Shown here: positions 10,633 through 19,983 of the stretch, piece after piece
Position numbering within the stretch: the first letter of the stretch is position 1
How the letters are laid out: each line of letters starts with the position of its first letter
Assembly: GCF_000003605.2 (NCBI RefSeq)
Contig: NW_003125891.1
Location: forward strand, 76,748-107,592
From: Saccoglossus kowalevskii
Lineage: Eukaryota > Hemichordata > Enteropneusta > Harrimaniidae
DNA length: 30,845 nt
Reading direction: 5' to 3'
Notes under the pieces: model-generated
Database searches by the model: none
Told to the model about the DNA's origin: nothing
The model's input: only the letters and a program-made list of their open reading frames with translations
Translations under genes and position numbers: made by a program

Positions 10633-10705
10633 AAAGTCTATTCTTATTTTGCGTATGAGGTGTGTATATTCATTGAAAAGAATTATTACCATTCTCTATT
10701 GGCAG

Positions 10706-11908
10706 GATCACTTTCAAGGAAGGCAGGAATTCTTTTCGATATCCAACATTCTCTCACTGTAACGGCGTTCAATGTTCTGTGTATATGAAAATTGGACTGA
10801 CGTTTACAGAAAAATGGCAGTGTGTTTACTTGCTACGAGTGTTGTTGGTAATGTATCAATAAATGTTTGATTTATGTATTTGTTACTATTATGTAACGTG
10901 GACTGTGTCGCGTCATTGATTCAGTAACATTTAAATAAACATTGAGTTCCATAACACAAACACAGCCTATTATACTTGGTGCAGATTATGTTCCATGGGT
11001 GAAGGTATTCATGCAGTCGAAACTTCAGTATATGAAGGATGTATCTGACAGGCGTTACCGATTTCTGGAGTCCGAACTTGAACACCATTGCTACAATTGA
11101 CAGAGAAAAACCCCATGACATTATTGATATGACTTTGATTGAAAGAGAAGATTCAGACATGAAAGCTGATGACATGTACAGCAATGCACATATAATACAA
11201 TCACTGATAGATTTACTTTCTGCAGGTAAGGTGTAAAATCTAGTGTCGATGAATGTTTCATAATCATGCCATAAACAGTTCATTGGATTAACTTCCATCT
11301 TAAAACAATTTTTCTTCCTATTTGACAAAGATGTGTATTGTTACAATCCTTAATAAGTACACACAAAATGACACATACGTCCAATATTAATACGTGACTG
11401 TCTGTTCCCAGTCTCGTCAGATTTATTGGCAAACACTCGTATTGTGTTCATTATTGTGCACATAAAATAATGAAAAAAAGAATTCAGATAAAACTGACTG
11501 TAATAATTTGTTGACTTCATAGGTGTTGAAACTATCATATCGGCATCTAAATGGTGGTTAATAGAATTGATTCACCACCCAGATATCCAAACAAAAATCC
11601 ATCAAGAACTGGACGAAGTTATTCCTGCAAACACCATAATTATGTCAAACCATTGGGCAATTGATCATGATGAGAAGGTCTTTGAAAATCCATATAGTTT
11701 TAATCCTTAACGATTCATAGACCCCAAAACTGGTTTATTAGTTTCATATAACAATATAAAATTTGCACCTTTTAGTATGGTTCGTCGTATTTGCTTAGGA
11801 GAAGTATTTGGTCGTATGAAGTATTTTTTGATTGCTTCCAATATTCTTCATCAGTTTGAGTCATATCACCCCAAACCATTTAAAATCATGGTAAAAAAAA
11901 GAAAGTGA
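10706..11908 (+). pseudogene. Cytochrome P450 pseudogene 2 (exons 3-5)
   Basis: Similarity to the intact gene starts at about 10655, inside intron 2. Exon 3 (10706-10847) has lost 41 bases and one further base. Exon 4 (10966-11225) carries a 10-base insertion after CCTATTATA and a 2-base deletion. Exon 5 (11523-11908) has two in-frame deletions (150 and 54 bases); the first removes the K-helix ExxR and the second the region before the C-terminal HPKPF. The PQRF glutamine codon has become a TAA stop, and the first Gly of the heme loop is Val. Intron 4 has exactly the same length as in the intact gene (297 bases) and is nearly identical. Exons 1-2 are absent, and the Crypton-type unit stands in their place. 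Confidence 0.92.
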
Positions 11909-12520
11909 GAAGTGAAGTATAATTTTTTTATAATTAACATATTACTTTACATTAAATCAACTTTTGTCATGAATTTAAAAGGACAGTGAATTAATTGCCT
12001 TTAGTTAATAAATATACCAGTATAGAATTCTAAATTTATCAGTGTTTACCTTCAATGATGCTCTCCACCATTTACAGAAACTCATTGGTATGAATAGAGA
12101 CAATAAATACACTTACTGGTCCTAAATTCTTTCCGTAATATCTAGAAAGGCGGCGTAAATAGATCATGATTGGGAGGAAATGAACAATATCGTAGTTAAT
12201 AGAAAATTTGGAACCTTTGCTTCCTGCGCTGCATGAATCTCGAAGCAGTAAACCAATTTTGCTGTTAGTATTAATACATTAACTACTCCCATGCCTAATA
12301 AAACTAACAATAGGTCACAATGTACACCAGATTTTTAAAATTACACATCAGGTTTTACTCCGTCGTGAGACAGGTTAGTTTTACTCTACTGATGCGCATC
12401 ATCTATGTATATATGTACACATACATACTGTCCTCTTTATAAAGACACTGCTATATTAAAGTCGAGCATTAATTAATTAGCTGTGTTAAGTGCATTTTTG
12501 ATTTCCCTGGCCCATCGTTT
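11909..12520 (+). other. 3' UTR-like flank of P450 pseudogene 2
   Basis: This corresponds to 24339-24795 after the intact gene: CATATTACTTTACATTA, CAGAAACTCATTG, ATATCTAGAAA and CTGTCCTCTTTATAAAG occur in the same order. Similarity is clearly lower than across the exons and intron 4. The AATAAA of the intact gene is replaced by ATTAAA near 12457. Confidence 0.6.
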
Positions 12521-13090
12521 ATGTTACCCGGTTCGTTATTAGCAGATGGGTACGTATCTCTACTTTATAATAAATATTTATTTACCCATAATAAATAATG
12601 CTCAAAGTATTTGAATATACAAGGAACATAAAGAAAAATGGGTCACAGAAGATAGCAGGGCGAGCCTCTTCTGAACCATGGAAAAAGTACTTGTGTAAGA
12701 AATAGTGACAGACTTGAATACAAAATATTAATTTTTAAATTATATCATATCAACTATGACCTTCAAGAAGAAGTAACAAATGTTGAAAGTGAATACAAAC
12801 AACATAACATTCATATCTAGTGTAAGTGAAATATGTTAAATGTCATTCTATATTAAGACTGATAGTCATGAAGCATTTCAGTAATGATTTGTTAAAATAT
12901 TAATTGGGGATGGGATACAATGAGCTTGTGGGCAAATATAAGACTTGCATAATGATCCCAGACGACATCGATTTCAAATGCAAACCCCTTGTTTCCTGAA
13001 GAAATCATTTGAGTATGCAACAAAACGATAATATGGCAGGATCTCTTTGAAACCCAAGACATCACGTTCACCTGCATGATCAGAACTGTG
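12521..13090 (+). repeat. P450 3'-flank segment, empty site of the left-arm LINE
   Basis: 12525-12690 matches 7191-7344 inverted, and about 12700-13090 matches 4299-4500 inverted. In the left arm the L1/Tx1-like LINE sits between the two parts. Here they are separated by only about 16 bases around AAAAGTACTTGTG, so this is the unoccupied form of the locus. Confidence 0.7.
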
Positions 13091-14390
13091 TTTACACTTG
13101 GAGGTTTAGTATAGTGAGCACATTGTGAGGCTTTTGTTTGTAAACCAATTAAGAAGGTCTCTCATGACAAAAGGGCACATCCCAAAAAGAACCACTGCTG
13201 GTTCACGACTTTACAACATACCGTCTATGCATTAATTGCATAATTTTGGATGCTTACATGCAACAAAAGCCCTCAAGAGTAGTGTCACAATACTGAATGT
13301 CATCTACCTTGACAGAAACAATGTTGACAACATCAGTGAACCAGCCAAAATCGGAACCAGATTGTTCTCAGAAATTGCTCATACCCAGAATTTGAAGATC
13401 AGTAAGGTAGGCAAACCAGAATTGGCAAAGAGGTAGAGGTAGAAAACGCGGACGACATGTATTGATACATTACAGTTCGTTAGAGGCAGATGTTCAAAGT
13501 ACTCATTTTAGTACTTACTGTCTATCATCTAATTGTTGGGGACCTCCACAAATCTACTTATATTACATAGATGAGGCAAAGTAACTTGAATGGTTTAACA
13601 TGTATAAACACACGTAGGTGTTAATAGGAAATCACAATATTTTTATATTTGTCACACATCATACACAAACAAGTTATTGACCACATTGGTTGGAGAAAAA
13701 TTGAAATGTAAAAGATAAAACAAGCAGCCTAATATACATGCTGTATGTTATCTAAGAGTCTATTCATTGACGTCCATCAAATGTATCTAAACGTGTCAAA
13801 TAATTTGGGCACTTGTTTAAATATAGTTCCGACGAAAATATATAAGCTACTTTGTATAGGAAATATTATTTCAAATTACTGACTATACGAATCTATTAAA
13901 TGACAAGACTAGCTTTGCGATAACATGATTTTCAGATACAAGCACCTTGTTCTACGCCCTCAGTCACGATCATACCTCATTTGCTGGACCAATACATTGT
14001 ATATTTTTGCATATTATCGATACAATTTTTTTTAATTGCCCATTGCTTTGTCGGAGCGTGACATAGACTAATGCACACAAGTCCTATGATGTATTCTTCT
14101 TGACCTCAACTATCATTAACAAAAGTGTATCTTTGTGTGCCCATTTTCTGAAGTGAAGCCAAATTGGCCAGTTTTCTTCGGTGGAGTATCGGAATTTGCA
14201 ACCGACCAAACTAACAAACGCAGATAAAATATTGAAAATCACAATTTCAAGTGATGAGTGACGTTACCCCGGGACACTAGTTGGTGTTTTAGTTGCGCTA
14301 CTGTGGCAATATAGTTGACACCACATAACACGGATTTCATCAACTAAGGGACAGTATGGGCGAGTATGGGTTATAATAAAAAAATTATAA
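13091..14390. other. No recognised gene
   Basis: This 1.3 kb has no counterpart in the left arm, where about 50 bases lie between the matching points apart from the foldback element. It may therefore be an insertion in the right arm. An open frame at 13236-13436 (66 residues, mixed charge) matches no family I know and has no support from the duplicate. No terminal repeats were seen. Confidence 0.3.
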
Positions 14391-14392
14391 TA

Positions 14393-14560
14393 AGTTTAGT
14401 CAATAAACAATGCGGATCATCTTCTATTTGAAGCAAGATGTCTGTAGTCCATTCAAGTGGAACCGCATAACGGAGGACTGTTCGTAGGATATATCAGGAG
14501 ACTAGGATAATTTGGACGATTCAGGTGTTTTGGATTACGGGCATAGAATTTCTGTATTGT
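14393..14560 (-). pseudogene. Degenerate terminal exon of the unknown membrane-protein gene
   Basis: On the minus strand the text around YILRTVLRYAVPLEW and DILLQIED aligns with YLSIVCCLVMQLLLDG and YILLQKKDE of the better preserved exon at 27063-27278. About 40 of 52 bases agree across the best part (14415-14470). Stops interrupt the frame, and the final SHSL-stop segment is deleted. It lies downstream of P450 pseudogene 2 and faces it. Confidence 0.5.
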
Positions 14561-15529
14561 AAAACAGACAGTTTCATTGGTACTATTTTATTTTGCTACT
14601 TTGTTCAGGAAGTTGGACACAATTTTATGAGTTGACTTTTCACTTTACCTAATGTTTGGCTGACTTTGATGTTCAAACGACTAATAAAATACTTGAATTG
14701 TGGTGAGCAGAATAGTACCTGCAGCTGGGACTCGGCTTTCTGTGTTTGGAAAAAGGAGATAGTGAATCGAAATAGTACATCGATATGATCCGGATAACAC
14801 CAACGCACAATTTAGAGATGTTCATTTTTTTTTGAAAAACTTTAAGAGGTAAAAAATAAGTTAAAGTCACTTAATATATATATTACTCTTACACTGTTTG
14901 TCAGTAAATGAATACTTAAAAATACACAAGAACAAAGTGTAGGTAACAGTTTGTTGAAGAGCTGGTGTGCAGTTATCATGGCTGTCTTCAAAGTTGAAAA
15001 TGTTTTATTTTGAATTGGTTACTCTGCCATGACTTCAGAATGTAGAAAGTAGTTAAGGTAGCAAAGCTGCATTTTTTTCATTATCAAACTCAGTTTTAAT
15101 TTTGTAGACCTTATGTATTCGTGAATGCACACATACACACAGTTGTATTAAATAATGTCTACACATATTTGTTGTGGTTTAATAAACCTCTCACTCTGTG
15201 GGTCACTGTTTAATAGACGCTCTTACAAAAGAAAATTGAGATTACGTAGGATATGCAAATTACTTATCAACTGACAGGAGAATTGTTTCTAAGTGGATTT
15301 GTACTAATTAATAGTAAATTAATTATATAGTGAATTAAATTAAATTACTGTTTAGATGTTTTCTTCTCATGTATTTATGCAATTGCTGTACCCAAACCCA
15401 AGTAAAGTGCATGTCTCCAGTAACGTGTGCCACCTTATTTTCTCACTTTTCGGATTCTTTCGCTTCTTTTACTTGTTATGGTGCCCTGGATTATGTTTTT
15501 CAGGCTGCTGTGTCTGATGGTGTGGCTGG
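14561..15529. other. No recognised gene
   Basis: Short open frames occur on both strands without splice-site or family support. No RNA gene or clear repeat was seen apart from AT-rich runs near 14870 and 15310-15350. Confidence 0.3.
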
Positions 15530-15741
15530 AGTATTTCTTATCTGCTTGATCATCATTGGTGTGGTTTTCTTGTTACCAAACCTCCTTCCATGCCACATCT
15601 GCCAATGTTTACATTTCAGAAGCTTATAACTCCTTTGTTGCTTACACTGTGGAGAACTTATTGCTATGACAACAACGATTGCAGTGGCTCTGAGAATGTA
15701 GGGCTTCAAGTGCATTTTCAAGGGATATTAGATTTATTGAA
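15530..15741. repeat. Duplicated non-coding segment, right-arm copy
   Basis: This is the inverted counterpart of about 3441-3650. The match ends at the LINE tail (15742), and the left arm continues uninterrupted into what is here found again at about 17580. That identifies the LINE insertion point. Confidence 0.6.
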
Positions 15742-17575
15742 CATTTATTTATTTTATTTATTTCACCAGAATGACCATATTTACAGAATTTAAAAAGTAC
15801 AATAGTAATAATTCTGGTGTGGACCATGTCCAGTCTATGGCCCAGACTGCCAAGTAGAAATTGACAAAGCACTGGTAAAGGAAAGGAACGGAAAGGAACA
15901 TTACTATTTACATAACGAAAAGTAATCTATAAGATTTAGGTATAAACATGAAGAAAATATAATAATATAAACTACTGGTACTACCAATTTTTAAGCAGAA
16001 GAAAAGAAAATAATGCAGAGAAGTGGGAAGTAATCAAGAAATTTAACAAGGCAAATAATGTTTCATTTCGTATTTAAATTTGTTTCTGTTGATAATTTTG
16101 AGTCTGGAAGTGAATTCCAGTGTTTTACTGCAGCAAATTTAAAATTATGTTGTGAAACTGTATGTCGAGTAACAGGAATTGACAAGTTACCGCTAGACAC
16201 TGACATTGTGGGATAGCAATGTGCAAAATCATTTACATACTTATTGAGGCTGTGTGCATATCTGTTGTGTTTGAGGTCGAAGATAAATAGACAGGTTTGT
16301 AATTTACAAAGTTTGTGAATATCAAGTATGCGTAATTGAATAAAAAGAGGAGCGGAATATGCTTTAAAGTGCGAGAAGGTGATAAGACGCACAACCTTTT
16401 TTGTAAGAGCAGAACTGGTTTGGGTTTGTGTTTCCCCAGATTTCAATACAGTACATTAAATGTGGGGGAATGAATGCATTGTAAAATAGGATGAGAATTG
16501 ATCTGGGAACATAGTGACGACTGCGAGATATAATGTCCAATTTGGGACTAATGGTTTTCACAATTTTGGCAATATGAGATTTCCAATTTAGGCATGAGTC
16601 AAAGGCTACTCCCAGATAGGTGGCTTTAGACATGACCTCTATCAACATATCATTGATTGCGATTGCGAGCTGTCCCTCTACATTTACTTTTCTTTGAGGG
16701 GTTTTCAGGATCAAATAGTTTGTTTTTTCTATATTAATTTTTAATTTATTAACATTGCACCACTGTACAACATTTCCAAAACCATTGTTAATATTAGAAA
16801 ATTCAATAGTTAGTTTGCAAGAATTTAAATAAATTTGTATCATCCGTAAAGAAGCGGAAATTGAAAGCATCAGTGGAGTGGTTAATATCATTTATGTAGA
16901 GAAGAAAAAGTAAAGGCCCTAATATTTATCCCTGGAGCACCCCGTATTGAATCTGTCTGCATGTGGATGCTGTTCCGTCAATGTTTACTGTTTGGTGGAT
17001 ATTAGTTAGGTAGCTTCGGAACCACGAAAGCGGGAGACCCCTTATCCCACAATAAGCCAAATGTTCGAGGAGAATATTGTGATCAATATTATCGAATGCC
17101 TTTTTTAAGTCAATGAATACCCCAAATGTAACAAAACCGTTGTCCATGTTGGCAGTGATATCAGAAACAAGGTCAACTAGGACAAGGCCAGTACTGTATT
17201 TTTTCCAAAAAACATATTGTGAGGGCAAGAGGATGTTGAACTTTTTTTGGAAACCAAGAAGCTGATCATTTACAGCTGATTCAAAAATTTTACTGAATAC
17301 GGACAAAATAGATATGGGACTATACTTGCCTACATCCAGGGCAGGCCCCTTTTTATATACTGGTGCAATATCGCAACTTCCTGTCGAAACTTTATCGGGA
17401 GCACCCCATGATTTAAGTATTTGAGGGGTGGTCATATTATTGCATTTATTGAAAATACTGTTAATTGTTATCCAAATCTTACTCCTATTTGCGGAAATAA
17501 ATTTATATTTAAAAAAACGTTTTTTGCCAATTTTAACAATTTTGTATCATAATGATATAATTTTTTTTAAATATG
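15742..17575 (-). mobile_element. 5'-truncated CR1/jockey-like LINE, inactive
   Basis: The minus strand encodes most of a reverse transcriptase plus its C-terminal domain. In order: YSPISILSVFSKIFE (near 17310), SQYVFWKKYSTG, FIDLKKAFDNIDH (near 17110), WFRSYLT, YGVLQG (near 16935), ILGPLLFLLYINDI, FTDD (near 16845; usually YADD), KLKINIEKTNYLIL, YLGVAFDSCLNWKSHI, then TRHTVSQHNFKFAAVKHWNSLPD near the 3' end. Frameshifts separate the three main open segments, at about 16900 and 16400. The 3' tail is a (TAAA)-type run, seen on the plus strand as ATTTATTTATTTTATTTATT at about 15745. No endonuclease domain remains. The left arm has the empty site at about 3430. The short word CATTTA occurs at both edges and could be a target-site duplication, but it is too short to be sure. 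Confidence 0.85.
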
Positions 17576-17579
17576 CATT

Positions 17580-19185
17580 TACATCCTGACTTACTCATAT
17601 TATCCTGAATGATCTTTTACATTAGAGAAAAGTGTCCGCCAGTTGGCAATCTTAGATCTGACAGCAAAATACCAAATTATATACTAGCTGTTTCCACTGA
17701 TGTGCACACTCCCTCGAGTTGCAATATTTAAGCTGGCATAGTAAGGTCGAAGGTAGCAATTTCATGTCTTGAGACAGTTTGACTTGGGAGTTTGATAATA
17801 TAATCAAGATAATCAAAAGAGCTTTGTCTAGGTTAACGGCCATGAGGAACAAGATTATGTGAGCTGGTCTTTATAGATACTTGGAGGTTTATAGACAAAC
17901 AGGTAGGTAACTAGAAACAAGTACACTTGTCTATAATATTGTGTGAACAGTAAATTATCAGTGCGATAGGGGGTATGTCTTTGTAGTTTGGTCATTCACC
18001 TAAATCGCTTGTCTGGGTAAGGAGACCGAAAATTTGTCTTGTCCATATAAGACATTATATTCGTCATCGTGCATACGTCGGGGTAAGCTAAATATTTTTA
18101 TTGCTTGACTTATATGAATTTGTTAATTGTGACTTTGTTTAATGAGTGGTTATTGTACTTTCAAGCAACATGTAGATTTATTCTAAATATAATCACAAGG
18201 AACACCTGTACAGTGGTGTGTACACAGTGTTGTGTGTGACGAGAAAACTACATATTTTAGGTTGTCTTGGGCTGACAATCAGAAAGTGCTGAAGTCCTTG
18301 TTATGAAGCCTGTGTGTTAGTTAGATTTTCGAAAGAAATCGTAAAAGGTTCTAGAACTTGCACCATTTTCACCAAAAACTGCTTTTTTTTTATCAAATTA
18401 ATTTTCGACATACCATGAATTAAACTGTATTAAATTAATTCATAGGCTTTATGTAAAAATTTACCAGCCATATTGAAATATTAAATAAATTGGTGAAACT
18501 GATAAAACCATCTGGTATAATTCTTGATCTATTATACCCATTATATAATATTTGTAATCCCACTTGTAACCAATTAGCTGCAAACATGATCCAAAGTGAA
18601 CGTATTTGCATGAAATATGGTGGTCAGCTATTGATAATGTCAGCTGCTAGTGATATTAGAACAGTTTCTAGTGTGACAGTGATTATTATTGAGACAGTTT
18701 CGAGTGCCCCCAGATATTTTTCCACATTCTTCTAATGCAGAAATACTATACATTTTATTTGCTTTAGAAATTATATCTCACTGTTTTTGTTGTGTATGAT
18801 TTTGGGAACTACATTATTTCTATTGTAGACTATGGTGACACTTACAATTCATATGGCATAGATCATAAATATTTCTTAAATTGTTTTACACATGACGTTG
18901 AATATGGTATTTGCTGTTAACGAATGCCAACAATAACAAGTTGTGATCCGTTAATAGAAGTCCCCCAAAGTGACCTACATAGTATACGTCAGAGCAATAA
19001 AAATATTCGCTAAAAATATAGAATTCAAGATTTTGCTACACAATAGACATATTCGATAGTGGCTCCCCCTATTATCAAAACAATATAAAGGCTGTTAGTT
19101 TAGATTGAGAGTTAACGTTAATAATTAATAATTAATAATTTTATACTCTAGAGCTAGTGTTCGGTGACAAACATGTCGGTCACTC
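17580..19185 (+). repeat. P450 upstream block, right-arm copy
   Basis: Collinear with 3440-1919 on the minus strand. It carries a CATATAAG TATA-like word near 18045 and a GGGTAAGC donor-like site at 18083, followed by the CAACATGTAGATTTATTCTA box, the TGTACACAGTGTTGTG box and the CAGTTTCGAG box. The part from 17930 to 18250 is repeated at 19210-19490. An open frame at 18490-18735 is not preserved in the left-arm copy and is not called. The block probably holds an old or alternative promoter of the P450 unit. Confidence 0.7.
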
Positions 19186-19209
19186 GGAACTTGAATTCCT
19201 GTCTGTAAT

Positions 19210-19490
19210 ATAAATACGTGTGAATAGTAAATTACCAGTACTTTGTTTGATCATTCACCCAAATCACTTAACTGGGTCAGTAAATTGAAAATCTGTCTGG
19301 TCTATATGCAAATATTGTATTGTGTTGTTTAGTGTGTAGACATCATAGGGGTAAGTTGAATATTTCTATTGATCGAATTAATATGAACTTGAATGTGTTT
19401 ATTGAATCATTACCATACTTTTTGTCATGTAGATTTATTCTACATATATTCACAACAAATACTGCGTCGTGTCTAGAAAATTAAATACTT
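19210..19490 (+). promoter_or_regulatory. Second tandem copy of the first-exon block; candidate P450 promoter
   Basis: This repeats 17930-18250: GTGAAYAGTAAATTA, GATCATTCACCCAAATC, CTGGGT, a TATATGCAAATATT stretch, then GGGGTAAGTTGAATAT with a good donor at 19351, and the CATGTAGATTTATTCTA box. ATGCAAAT at 19306-19313 is a perfect octamer word overlapping a weak TATA-like sequence. The same donor is kept in all three copies of the block (2814 minus, 18083, 19351), so a non-coding first exon ending at 19350 and splicing to an acceptor just before the ATG (CTGCAG at 19969-19974) is a reasonable inference. No transcript evidence is available here. Confidence 0.45.
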
Positions 19491-19511
19491 CATTTAGGTC
19501 GACATTAGACG

Positions 19512-19525
19512 ACGTGACGTCACGT
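19512..19525. promoter_or_regulatory. 14-bp perfect palindrome containing a CRE word
   Basis: ACGTGACGTCACGT is self-complementary and contains TGACGTCA, the classical cAMP-response (CREB/ATF) site. Another GACGTCA lies 11 bases further on. It is about 460 bases before the P450 start codon. Function as a binding site is inferred from the motif only. Confidence 0.45.
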
Positions 19526-19536
19526 TTAGACGTCAT

Positions 19537-19648
19537 GCTTGGATGGTTGAGTGACCTAGATACTGGATCACAATAGGCTAAAAGTCCTTTTGGTTGGGCG
19601 CGTGTGTTTGAATCCGGGGACGCACACTTAGCACCAGAACCATTTTTT
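19537..19648 (+). repeat. tRNA-like (SINE or tRNA-pseudogene) sequence
   Basis: An A-box-like TGGTTGAGTGA (19544-19554) and a B-box-like TGTTTGAATCC (19605-19615) lie 61 bases apart, the spacing of a long-variable-arm (Leu/Ser type) tRNA. A T6 run at 19643-19648 would suit RNA polymerase III termination. The T stem does not pair, so it is not a working tRNA. It is more likely a tRNA-derived fragment. No second copy was seen in the window. Confidence 0.35.
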
Positions 19649-19983
19649 GTTCATCCGAGAAAAACTGTTCGGTATATCAGATATATTGCTGCTGTCAAAC
19701 CAATTGAATCTTACATTGAAAATATTGTGGCCGCAATTATATAAAAGCTTTGTGTGTTCATTCGCGTTAATAAATTTGGAAACGTTGTTATGATAAATAG
19801 TTGTGCACTATTTCCATGGTCAGCGTATACATCCGGGACACTTAAATCATTAGACAACATGTAATACAATAAAACATGTTGACTGAATTAAAAATATAAT
19901 TGAATGTCCCATCAATTAGTCCAATTAACATTCTAATTAATTCCACTCTATTTTATTTTACGGATCATCTGCAGACCACAGCC
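19649..19983 (+). other. P450 5' flank and probable 5' UTR end
   Basis: No gene is seen. The last 40 bases match the same region before pseudogene 1. There the splice acceptor reads TTTTACAG; here it reads TTTTACGG, leaving CTGCAG (ending 19974) as the nearest acceptor, nine bases before the start codon. Confidence 0.4.

Noticed and set aside
13236-13436. 66-codon open frame on the plus strand
   Set aside because: It has no recognised domain, no splice context and no counterpart in the other arm.
15369-15629. Hydrophobic open frame of 86 codons on the plus strand
   Set aside because: It overlaps a duplicated non-coding segment whose left-arm copy does not keep the frame, and there is no family resemblance.
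18490-18735. 81-codon open frame upstream of the P450
   Set aside because: It lies in the duplicated upstream block, and the left-arm copy has stops and gaps in this frame.
19537-19625. Functional tRNA-Leu or tRNA-Ser gene
   Set aside because: The box motifs are imperfect and the T stem does not pair, so only a tRNA-derived fragment is claimed.
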